64,000 bases of DNA, taken from positions 6,538,930-6,602,929 of the forward strand of contig CM065325.1 of NCBI GenBank assembly GCA_033032175.1, in the 5' to 3' direction. Shown piece after piece: positions 44,557-55,491 of the stretch. Both the position numbers and the translations under genes were made by a program. Below the pieces are notes generated by a model. That model searched no databases, was not told the origin of the DNA, and was given only the letters and a program-made list of their open reading frames with translations. How positions within the stretch are numbered: the stretch's first letter is position 1; the number at the start of each line of letters is the position of its first letter. The DNA is from Saturnia japonica (Eukaryota; Arthropoda; Insecta; Lepidoptera; Saturniidae).

Positions 44557-45103
44557 ATATTAAAAAATTTGTAGTCCTGTCTGTACTTTAATATTTTTCA
44601 AAATTTCCCGATAGGCACACTAAAGAAAGATACTAATCACGTATATGCCATTAAAATATTTTTGTCTGTCTGTCTGTTTGTCCGGATTTAACTCTTAATG
44701 GCTTGACCGATCCTTATGAAATTTTGTACACGGAATGTTTATGTCATTGGTCAATTGATAGTGTATAAGAAATCTCAACATTACTTTTAGAAGTTTAAAA
44801 AAAACATTGGTTGATTTTGATGAAATTTTGTACACGGGAAGTATAAGTCACTCCATGAGCGATAAGTTATGAGAATTTTCAATAACACTTTTAGAAATAA
44901 AAAATGACGTTCAAAAAATTTAATTTTTATCAATACTCAATCGATTCTGATCAAATTTTGTAGACGGGAAGCATACATCATACTATAATTGAGATGTTAT
45001 AAGAATCGTTAGAAATTGTAGGTTAAAATAATAATTAAAATGTCAACAATATGAGTAAAAATAAAATTACGGGATGCGTGTGAAGCCGCGGGCACATCAC
45101 TAG
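44557..45103 (+). repeat. Helitron-like family C, copy with inner repeats
   Basis: TTGTAGTCCTGTCTGTACTT, ACTAATCACGTATATGCCAT, a GTCTGTCTGTCTG run, then three diverged inner units, each with GATGAAATTTTGTACACGG or similar, and GGTCAATTGATAG-like blocks. The end reads GCCGCGGGCACATCACTAG (45100-45103) before a T. Confidence 0.55.
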
Positions 45104-46223
45104 TATTTTAAACCCAGTATGTAGGTGCACTATATTTACTCTAGTATTAAATCTACATAAATGAAATGATAGAAATTTGCCGTTGTGCGCGCATCACACA
45201 AAATCTACTGAATAGATTTTGATCAGTTCTTTGTTGTTTTACTAATTAGATACTTGGTCCTAATCTTTTAAAAAAAATATCACGTATATAATATATGTTC
45301 ATTCTATAACAATTTATTAAAGTTTTAAGAAACTGCGAAATTTATAAGCACTACGCGTTCAGCGATGTGATTGTTTATTACAATAAACACTGCAGACGAA
45401 TCACGGGTATCAGCTAGTTAGAAATAAATTCGCAAGGAACCACGAGGAGAGTCAGTACCTATTTAATAAGACATTTTTTAAATTAGGACTAAAATTGTTT
45501 ATCATGAGCATAATATATTTTTTCGTTATTTAACAATAGAATTCGGAATCAATGTGATAGGAATAGGTACATAGCTGTATGAACGAACGCACAGAGGGTG
45601 TGCAAGGACGTAAGGGCAACTGAGGGCGCCAGGGTCGTCGCGTGGAGGGCGACAGGGCACTCTCGGGCAAGGGTACCCACGGGCATGCGGTGCGGTGCGT
45701 CGCGGCGCATCTAACCCTAAACTGTACAGAGTATTGCATTCGTACTGCTTATTTTTCTACCCTTGTTTTACATTTTATATATTCATTGCTAATTTCTTTC
45801 ACATATTCATTTCATATAACCATTTAAAAACTACTACTTTCGGGATTCCTTCAAGTATTCGCTACGTAGGTTTTACTTGGAACAGTTGAATATCGGTTAG
45901 ATAATTATTTTACAGAACATTACGCACAATACTTTCTCTTCTCCCCTGCAAAACTCGTAGAGAATACTTTTTAGTAGGCATTAGTCCTCCAATTGTACTT
46001 TTATGTGCAATAAATAATTAAATTAAATTACTACATCACTGTTGTTGAAGTAATAATGGCCCTGTGACATTTACGGATACCGCGTCGAGACTTAGAATCT
46101 TTACAATGAGCCTGAGCTATCGATGAAAGAAAACATAATGATGAAAGTAACTATAACATAGTGGTAGAGCATTTTGTAATGCCTGCCTAGCTAGCTACCA
46201 CCCTCGAGTCATTTTATTTCCGA
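45104..46223. other. Non-coding stretch with CpG patch
   Basis: At 45590-45715 a GC-rich patch (GGGCATGCGGTGCGGTGCGT) stands out. Open frames crossing it on both strands look compositional. No gene called. Confidence 0.35.
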
Positions 46224-46860
46224 CTAGCTGTGCCCCACGGTTTCGCCCGTGTTGATTTTATCCGACAAACACCGCGCCGCCAACGCACCCATTTAGTCTA
46301 TCATAATTGTTCTTCCCGCAAGTACAAATTATTTGAATATTTCATTAACTCCTAAACTAAGTATGTGTCAAAATAACATACACTATAAAGAGCAAAATTT
46401 AACTTCATAAAATTGTCTTTATGATGAAGTAACTTTTATTCGTAAGGATTAATATTCCATGTCTAAAAATTATGCTTATAAATCACTTTTTAATTTTCAA
46501 CAAAGAAAAATCACTAATTCCTTATTGTGGCTTACGAATAAGAGATAGATATATGCTATCGCTGACTTTTTTTAGATATACTAAGGACCAATAGTTCTAT
46601 AGAACATTGCATTTCCGTATCATCAACAATTACGCCAGCGCACGCGGATAAATGAGTTCGGGAGAGACTCGACTATCGACATACGTAACAAAAATCAATA
46701 TTTAAGGCTAGCTGAGAGTTAAGTAGCCTAATGTTAGATAGTGTATACTATTCCTCGTGAGTATTGCTATCATATACAAAAAGATTTTATAGATTCCGAC
46801 TGGTAGTTCCAGAGATTAGCGTCTTAAAAAAAAAATCTCTTTCGCTTTATTATATCAGTA
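46224..46860 (+). repeat. Helitron-like repeat, family A, copy 2
   Basis: CTAG after an A, then CTGTGCCCCACGGTTTCGCC with a small hairpin (CACGG...CCGTG). The body is collinear with 2747-3330 and ends after GACTGGTAGTTCCAGAGATT, AGCG and TTTATTATA. Confidence 0.65.
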
Positions 46861-49800
46861 TTTTTATTTCCGTTATCAAATAATAGATTTCGAAACGTCG
46901 GTGGTTATGAAAGTGAAGTAAAAAAACTTTATAGTACCATTTTCTTCCTTGATACTATTCAATGTAAAATATAGTTAAGTAAAATAATTAACTAAACGCA
47001 TTTTTTGATCATTCAGGCAGAATAAGGAAATTGTTATATTTCTCAATCCCAACGTTTCTAACACTATAAGCATGCAGTATATATGTGTATGACCAAGGAC
47101 GCTGTTTTTACAGAGTCGTGCAGAACGAATGGCCAGCGCCGATAATAATAAGTGCAGTAAAATCACAGCATTATTCTGAACCAGAGAAACAGAATATTTA
47201 TCGTCACTCACATTATTACAATCAAAATTACATAGTAACTATATCATATTATAACAAGTTGATCCTAAAAGCAATATGCCGCGAGCTGAATCGAGTCACT
47301 GTGCAGATGCTATGGTTTACACAATATATGTGGCGGTTGCACGCCATGATCCAGTATATACGATATGAATGATATTATATACTGTAATATAGTTGTTCAT
47401 AATAAATAAAAGGTACTGACGCGCGTCCTCTAAAAGCAGCCCAGTTTTCCTCATACTCATTCGCCACAGCACTTCTCTGAAGCGAGCGAATGTAGCGTGG
47501 CGCAACGACTCGACGGCCAGCAGAGTACCTAACAACAAGTTACATAAAAATACAACTCAGCCAGCCGGCCGAGCACGACAGCGCTGTACCGGTTGCCCCA
47601 CAGCCGCTCACTATCGTTGTCGACCGTTCATTTTTATTCATTTATTTCATTCGATAATCTGTAGTATAAAAATGTTGATATTTTCTGTTCGAAACTTCTT
47701 AAAATACTTTAAACAAAATTAAGTTATACATATTATATAATTACAGACGAAAAGTACAGTTAGAAGGTACGAAGTAGTTAGAAGTTAGTTAGTACGACAG
47801 TTAGATGGGTATCCACTTCATCATCATCTTGTAGGTAATAGACCACTACTTGATAGTTGATATATTATAGGCTCGTCCCAGAGCGCGGAGCTCGATAGCG
47901 TACTCGATCTTTGGCCTTGCGCAGCCCATTTCCTTCATTTCAACATAATTTTATTCTAAGAAAGTTGGGAGCACGTCAATGCTATTTTTAGGGTAAGGTA
48001 GGGTAGGTTATATTACATACTTTTGCTTCCGCATTTTATTTACAAAAATTAACAATGCAAAAATGCTTTGTTTGGCAAACAATTTTATTTTTCCTCTTAA
48101 AATGTCGTTAAACTTTTCCATTGTAAACTACGAGATAAGAGAACTGACTTCAGTGCTATACACGATATTGATTATAGCAAATGTAAATTGCACAAACCTA
48201 TTATATACATTGTTCCTCCTTGAATAGATAGTACTTGTACCTATAAACAATGACCTTATAAACATCATATTATGCCTTTAAAGCACAAAGAATTTTATAA
48301 AATATAAAATCACAGTCGCGATGAATTGCTTTTACACAAAATAAAAATCTATGTATCAACGATATATTAGACGAGTTTAAAATACTAATATCACATACTT
48401 TATTATATTTCTGTGTCGTCTTACAATATGCGTATGGTTTTAAAAAAGTTTTGTTTTTATAACCTGCACTAAATTGTTGAACTTTAAATAAATACTGAAT
48501 TGTTTTAATCGGTGTTAATCTATGGTGATAAAAGTAAAATAGTGTTATATTTATTTAAAAATATTGTACTGCTGCTTGATCAATATATCGGAATAATCAG
48601 CCCGCATTTAAATACACGTTCGATAAGCGAAGTGTCCTGAATCCTAGCAAATAGTGTGTTCTGAGAAACTCTTATTATCTCGGCGGGAGGAACTCGTAAA
48701 CAGCGGCACATCACGGCGCAGCGTCGCGTCGCCGCGTCGCTAACGGGCGCGGGGCGTCGGCGTCGGTCGTGACACATCGCCGCATGATTCACAAGCCCCG
48801 AACTGCGCATGCACAAGAATCCCTGACGTCAACTCGCGTCCGGTACTTATTATCAGTATAAAATGAAAATTTATCAAACGATATAATGTTCATTGCAACT
48901 AAAAAAGTTGCTAGCTTAAAATAATAACCTATTGGCATGATTATCATAGTATAAATTATTAAAAATGTCGTTTTTTCATTGTTATGGGAAACGCGAAACC
49001 GTGGCTAGAGTAATTAGAAAATAATAGGTATCATATTAAAAACATTTCTTCAAACATCCTACACATTTATGTTATCATTTGGAAATAAAAACTACTTTTC
49101 TAGGGTTTATATTTAATTGCTCTAAACTTGAAATATTGACAGAAAGAATTCTTCTACGAAGAAAGAAAATTCAGTTAATCCAAATTATAAAAGGTCAAAA
49201 GAATCTATCAATATCGGGCTATCTGCTGCACAAGTTTTCATGCAGCTGTATAAGTAGGTCGATGCTCTCAGAATAGCCCCTCTGTCACCAGCACGCGCCG
49301 GTTCATGTCCGTAGCGTTCCGTTCCCCGACCGCAATGCTGCGCATTCTATACCTTTTGTATTCATAACCTCCACATCACCTCGCTCGATTCAACTACCCG
49401 CTGTGCCAAATTCGCTTTACTGCTGACCTTCTAACATTACCTTTAAAACATGAAAACATACATAAATTTTACACAGTGTTATGTAAAAAATTAGACAGGA
49501 ATTTTCTTTTTGTTATCTACATTGTCTAATGTCAGGCAACAGAATTATTTTTCATAAATCTGAGTGTCAGGCGTGCTGTTGCGGTGCGGTCTGTTCAAAC
49601 GTTTTCAAAGTATACGTTTACCAACGAACCGCATTTCATTTTTATAGATAGATTAGACGCTTCTGTGACGAACATCATTCAAAGCCTATCATAAACGTAA
49701 TAGTTCTGTTATTTAACAGGGGAAATAAAGTTTAACCCAAGGATCCTATATAACATGGGTTTCTTCACTACTTTACGGGCCAAGCAACTACATTATGAAG

Positions 49801-49907
49801 AACACTCGAGCCATGATTCATGTTTCAGACATTATCCATTCAATTAGACTTAATAGACATTCCACTAAATATGTATTGATCTTTGAATCTTGATCTAACT
49901 ACAGTAA
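46861..49907. other. Non-coding stretch with two CpG-rich patches
   Basis: Patch one (about 47470-47640) holds a minus frame with RHATFARFREVLWRMSMRKT that I cannot identify. Patch two (about 48605-48845) is strongly CpG-rich and has TGCGCATGCA (48804-48813), TGACGTCA (48824-48831) and a TATAAAA (48857-48863), so it may be a promoter. No transcript can be defined from the sequence. The rest is AT-rich. Confidence 0.35.
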
Positions 49908-51332
49908 CAGTAAGTTCGCCTAATAAGGACCACGTTTTTGCAAATCCTTTTAAAAGAAGTATTTATAATTAAAGATCAAAATATAAAAATTGTTTATATC
50001 TAAAGTAAAAACGTAGAACAAAAATCATTTATTCAAAGTAATATAATAACAAAATCTGTTTTTAAAAAGCCTGTCAATGGACCATATTAAGAATAGGTGT
50101 TCTCAATAGTTTCCATTTCTATTCCTTAGGTGTTTCTGAAACTACATTATTTTAGTATTTAATTTAAATTTTATGGTAAATGATTACAAATACTTTATCG
50201 CTTTCGAAAGAATAATCTAGAACTTTAATAAAAAAATAACTGATGATCCATAAAAAGACAGTGACAATGATCTTTAGTCCAGAATAATACGTTTGATTTT
50301 TAGGTATGTATTTTAATAAAACACAGTTTGGTTTTATATTGTTATTTATAAGCTGAAATAATTTTAAGCATAAAAAAAACAAATATTTAGGAACTGTTTT
50401 AGTCAAAGCCTTTGGGCCTTATTAAATCTATTGAAATCACATTTTTGGAAGTGAGCCTTATTTGGACTATCAAATGATAGTATTAATTACAATGAATTTA
50501 TAAAACCTTTTTGTTCATAGCATGACTATTCTTTTGTTTTGGGTTAATGGAATGAGAACTTTTTTATCGTTTCCACCAAATCTTTTTCTTGAGCTGCCGT
50601 AAAAATTGCCTTCTTTCTCATTCTCTTCACTGTACTTCCGGACTTTATATAATTCTTAAGAGTTCGCCATTGTATGTTTTATGTTAAAGCAACTGCATTT
50701 TCCGATAACTGGCTATTTTTTACTTTTTCCAAAGCGGTCACCAAATCGCTTTGAAACCATCTTACACGTCCCTTTTTTTCTGTGATGGTTCCATATTTCT
50801 TGCTTTCCTGGAAAAATGTAGTTAAAAGTGTGAAAGTAGTGCTATATAGTAGTACTTTAGTATATTAGTAAGTAAATTAGTTGAGTTTTAGTTCATCGAA
50901 TTAAGTAAACAAGCCTTTTACAATTTGATATACCAAATAGGGTCCGATCTTTATTTGGAAACAAGGGGATAGACCTTAGGCATTTGGCCATCACGGAGAA
51001 AATACACCAAAATTGAGAAAGAAAACAGTAATTTCAAGAACATACCTTCACAGTCCACTTCTCAATATTATTTATTCCTCCAAATTCATAAATTTAATGC
51101 AAAAACAAATTGGAAAAACTTGAATTTGTCAAAATAACTTCAACAAATTTTATAAATTGAACAGCACGTGATATGTTGTGCATTGACCGGCACACTGACG
51201 AAATGGCGACGTAAAATTCAGTTGATGCCTATGCGCTATAGTGATTGGGTCAATAAGGTTCATGAGCGCGAGATTTGATTTCGATTGAGTATCGGGAACG
51301 GGGTTTTTAAAGTGGTCCTTATTGGGCGACAA
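49908..51332 (-). mobile_element. Decayed pogo-like DNA transposon
   Basis: Inverted ends: TTCGCCTAATAAGGACCAC at 49915-49933, and the reverse of 51312-51330, reading GTCGCCCAATAAGGACCAC. They match at 17 of 18 core positions. Between them a minus-strand psq-type helix-turn-helix relic lies at 50787-50560. A 1.4-kb unit with such a domain and inverted ends fits a pogo-group element of the Tc1/mariner superfamily. The outermost bases and TA target are not clear, and the catalytic part seems lost. Confidence 0.65.
50490..50800 (-). pseudogene. pogo-type transposase N-terminus (HTH_psq-like), decayed
   Basis: One minus frame reads KKYGTITEKKGRVRWFQSDL, then VTALEKVKNSQLSENAVALT, a stop, then NIQWRTLKNYIKSG and KKAIFTAAQEKDLVETIKKF. 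The spacing WxxxDLxxALExVxNxxxSxxxA(A)xxYxIxxRTLxNYxKSG is that of the psq helix-turn-helix found in pogo transposases and in Pipsqueak/jerky-type proteins; the stop replaces the expected Tyr. IPLTQ and YEQKGF follow in shifted frames, as in the next part of pogo proteins. It binds the element's ends in active relatives. The DDE catalytic domain is not recognisable. A domesticated gene is unlikely because of the stops and the flanking inverted repeats. Confidence 0.65.
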
Positions 51333-51576
51333 TGCCTTATATATCACGCCGTACTCCTGAAGGCTTGAAAGTTTAGTCATTTTAGTTAAAAACCCGACAG
51401 TTGTGATAGAAAAGTTCTCACAGAGATTGAAAAATTAATACCAAGTGATGATCACATTCAAACATATGTAGTATTAAACCTATATGAAATAGAAGAGTTT
51501 AGCTGAAATTGAGTAATGGTGCGCCAAGCTTGTTGCCCAGCAGTTTATTGACGATACCGTATTTTACCTTCGCTCC
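51333..51576. other. Short non-coding spacer
   Basis: Nothing recognised between the pogo-like end and the Jockey tail. Confidence 0.4.
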
Positions 51577-51617
51577 AGGGCCCCTAAGGCTAACAGTATA
51601 GTCAGGTAAAAAAAAAA
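51577..51617 (+). repeat. 41-bp Jockey LINE 3' tail
   Basis: AGGGCCCCTAAGGCTAACAG, then TATAGTCAGGT and ten A match the extreme 3' end of the Jockey element. That element, read in reverse from 4771, has AGGGCCCCTAAGGCTAACAG, TGTAGTCAGTT and poly(A). Only two or three bases differ, so this is a very severely 5'-truncated insertion of the same or a close family. Confidence 0.75.
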
Positions 51618-51641
51618 TAGTAAAAGAAGAAAACTGAAACT

Positions 51642-52662
51642 ATGGAGAAAATTGAACACTGTGCTGTGATAAAATTCCTTACCAAGCAAGGAAAGAACGG
51701 TCAGACCATTATGAATGAAATGGAAACCGTTTATGGGGAACAGTGCCTTAGTAAACCAATGATTTGAACACATGATAGGGAATCGATTGAAGACGACCCC
51801 CGCCCAGGAAGGCCAGTTGAGGCCTCCACATCAGACATCGTCGAAAAAGTGGAAAAATTGTACTGGAGGGACACCCGTTTGAAGAAAAAACAATTATCTG
51901 CATTAGATGGAGTATCAGATACCACCATTTTGCGAATCCTACATGACCACCTGGGCATGACAAAAGTCAGTGAAAGATGGGTACCGAGAATGCTCACGCC
52001 GCTTCAGAAACAATTTTCGGAGTTGTGTGGAGACGAACCAGCACAGATTTTGGAGTGGATTGTTACCGGAGATGAAACATGGGTTCTTTACTTTGAGCCG
52101 GAGTCCAAGCAATGGCATAAAAACGGGACACCGCCGCCAAAGAAATTCAAAGTGTCGGAGTCGGCTGGAAAGCTGATTTCTATTGTGTTTTGGGATTGTG
52201 AGGGGATAATACTGATTGATTACAAAGAAAAAGGAAGGACCATAACCGAAGATACTACGCAACGATACTAAAAAAATTAAAGGCCATCAAGGAAAAACTT
52301 CGAGGAAAATTTACCAAGGGTGTGTTGCTCTTGCAAGACAACGCGCCGGTTCACAAGAGCAGAGTTGCAATGGCTGCTCTGCACACGCATGGCTTCGAAT
52401 CACTAGTCCACCCACCCTACAGTCCAGATCTAGCCCTAAGTGATGTTTTATTTGTATCCAGGCAATTTTGGCTCATTATGAGGCAAAAGACAAATATTTT
52501 TACGATGGTTTAAAAAAACTAGTTCATAGATCTAATAAATGTATTCAGGGCGATTATATTGAAAAGGAAAAATATATTTATTGTTTCATTTTATTTAAAA
52601 CCCTTCCATTCCACGAACTTTTGGACTTCCCCCCGTACATACTACCCTCAAGCACATCACTA
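51642..52662 (+). pseudogene. mariner transposase, broken (second subfamily)
   Basis: This is a DD34D transposase relic. It starts MEKIEHCAVIKFLTKQGKNG at 51642. A TGA at 51765 follows KPMI, where about eight residues seem deleted, and the frame resumes with RESIEDDPRPGRPVEASTSD. The first catalytic Asp is in TGDETWVLYFEPES (about 52069). Near 52250 the frame changes to LLLQDNAPVH (second Asp, 52337) and HPPYSPDLALSD (third Asp, 34 residues between the second and third). Another shift near 52470 leads to KYFYDGLKKLV...GDYIEKEKY. The wording is unlike the two mori/cecropia-type copies, so this is a different mariner subfamily. A CCACGAACTTTTGGACTTCC block at 52612 may be the 3' inverted end; no matching 5' end is visible upstream. 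Confidence 0.82.
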
Positions 52663-52699
52663 CCGATTGAGACTGGAAAATGCCTCGTATAAAACAATG

Positions 52700-55180
52700 A
52701 TTAATTATTCAATGTCTTGTTGCAATACTTTATTCGTGCTTGTCGTTCGATTTCACGCGTGCGTACACTAATCATAGGTTGCCTCTTCAGTTGGACAGGC
52801 AGCCTAATTGAATCTTGTCTTATTGTAGTCTCATTTATCTCTTTCTATCAAGATAGATCTTTCTTTATCTCTCTAGCCAAGAACATATTTACCGTCCTTT
52901 TTGAGTCAAAACGAAGCATCGAAATAAAATCGAATTTTACCTTCGTGAACAAGATTTTACTTTAAAAATTTAAATCCGATACAAAGAGAATGTACCTTAA
53001 TTTTTATATAAAATCATCTCTGCACAAAACAATCGCGATATTACTTACTAAAAAATGAAATATAAAATAAAAAACCAGTGAGAATTCTACATCCATTATA
53101 TTTTAACGTAGCTTAGACTGTTAAAACTAATACATTTTAATTGTCTCAAGTGTTTTTTTTTTTACAATAAAATGTATGAACATAACACTGTCCAATTTAC
53201 TTAAATATAAGGGTATATCTTCAGCTGACCCATTATCCTAAGAGATGTTTTTGTTAGTATCTTAATACAATAATTACCTTTTCGAGATAATGGACTGCAC
53301 TGATAATAAAAATGTGTAGTAAAAAAATCAGTCTAAACAAAGAAGTCTTAAATCTATTTGTGGTCTGATCTCAGTTTGTGTCTGCATTCTGTATACATCC
53401 CCCTTCATTGTATCTTATTACTAACACAGGAACCAAAGTGAGTTTAAAATTAAATCCTCTACCAATATGTACTATGAAAAAATCAGTCAATAAATAAAAA
53501 CGAGAAATTCCAACAAAACGCTATTGGATTAAAACATTACTTTTGTAGTTATGGTAAATTCATATACTACATATTATTAAAATAAATCATCAATCAAGAC
53601 ACTTAACACTATACCGAGACGCTCCCCAGTTTTTGAAAATATATATAAAAAACAGCTATGTATTTAAAAGACATTTCCAAATAAGCTGATATTAAATTAA
53701 GCAACGTAAAATTAGTAATAAATTCACCTTACACATCGATATTGAAATGCAATTATTTTTCGTTGTGAACTGCATTTACACAATTTGTGACACGTAACTA
53801 GACATCGTATGAATAATTAACAACAAAATATCATGTATGTGGAATTTATACGAAACACTGCGATAACTTACAAATATCGTCGACATTTGTCGGCAGGATC
53901 AGTGTCTCTAGTCTCTCTACACACCGAATATGACTTGAACTTTAGATGGACAAAAAGCTTCTGAATATTCCTTTTTATTATAATATCACGCATAACGAAA
54001 TATCATTGAATAAGGTTAAACCATTACTCAAATAAGCACCTATAAATAAAATATATATATATACCTAAACAAATTATACTTTCATGGAGAGCCTAATAAA
54101 AACCTAACACAGCCTACAGAACAGTCACTTATTTAAAAAAAGCAGTCTTTTTGTCATGTCAATTATCACATTATCTTCAAAATTACAAAAATAAGATGAG
54201 ACACAAACTGGCGAATAACAGTAATACCGTTCATTATGGAATAGTTAAAAACAAAGAGACTGACTGACCACAAATAAAATTAAGATTATTTGGCAGTGGG
54301 TTTAAAAAGAATCGAGTAATACATTTACTTTAATTAAAAATCACAATACGGTTATAATACTTACGAATAGAACTTATCTAATCAAATACGAGAAACGGTG
54401 ACGGCAGATGTACACTATAATCGTCCTTGTGTATGCGCGCGACGTATATACATAATATAGTTATGTACTACATAACCACTATTCACCAAAATAACGCACG
54501 TGGGCTTACCTTGGATCCTTTACAATAAATATCATCTTGTCCCGTTTTTTCGTATACGTCTTACAAGTTCTGTAATCACCTATTTGATGATGTTATGTAA
54601 TCACCTATTTACTGGCAAGAATAGTGTCACAAGCGTGAAATGAAATTAATGAATACAAAGCACCAGTATTTCATTTTTAAATAATCAGTTTTTGTCATAT
54701 AGGTCATTAAAATCTCCGAAGCCCTCCTCAGTATTTGCTTAAAGTGATGCGTTATTATAATTGTTGCGACTTATTACGATACAAAAGTTAAAATTATTTA
54801 AACTTATGCACACTTAACCTACACGTTTCATTTCTCTTCACAATCAAAGTATTTTGACAATTGAATATTACAATAAAATTTATCGAATGGCACTTATTAA
54901 AATCATATTTTAAAGAAAATCGAGTTCTCAGTTTGACCATGATCTCAATGCGGTCAGTTGTGTTAAAAAACTATATAGACTAAAGATAAAAATCTTATTT
55001 GCCACACCATTCTTAAGTAAAACTCCTGTTTTAAAGAACCATGGAAGACATATCCAAGGATCCAGGTTATATATTGATTATTAACCACTTCTAAAATTAT
55101 TCAAAGGTACAAAAAACAAAATATGACAAATAAGATCAATAGACTTAAAAAAATATATTAAAACCTTTTATGAGTATAGT
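52700..55180. other. AT-rich non-coding stretch, nothing recognised
   Basis: I see no gene. The leftmost part may be intergenic. The right end adjoins the 3' UTR of the host gene, whose poly(A) site I cannot fix (an ATTAAA on the minus strand near 55182 is one candidate). Confidence 0.4.
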
Positions 55181-55182
55181 TT

Positions 55183-55359
55183 AATAAGTAAACCACTCGA
55201 AGAGTGTACACAAGCCGTCACCACACGGTTCACAATGAAATTTCAATACACGTATAAACTAGGGAGTGATGTCAGTTAGCGTGGAAGCATCCTCAGTCTT
55301 GTCTTTCTTCCGATGTGAACCAACAACGCTGCGTCACCCGCTGTTCCGCACGTCCAACA
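55183..55359 (-). other. Last, non-coding exon (3' UTR) of the acidic-protein gene
   Basis: An acceptor with a pyrimidine tract (ATTATTATTGATTTTCAG) ends at 55360. The sequence after it (TGTTGGACGTGCGGAACAGC) is GC-richer than the flanks, as exons are here. The end at 55183 is only a guess from an ATTAAA. Confidence 0.45.
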
Positions 55360-55491
55360 CTGAAAATCAATAATAATAAAAAGTACCGTCGATTCACTAT
55401 TTTAAATTTATTCAAATTTTATTTTATTTATTTATTTAAATTCACAACTAAGTTTCCAATACTGTTTAAGTAAAAAGTTAACAATACTCAC
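55360..55491 (-). other. Intron in the 3' UTR
   Basis: The donor GTGAGT (55491-55486) lies nine bases past the stop codon. The acceptor AG is at 55361-55360. The 132-nt intron is AT-rich. The stop lies close enough to the junction not to trigger nonsense-mediated decay. Confidence 0.6.
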
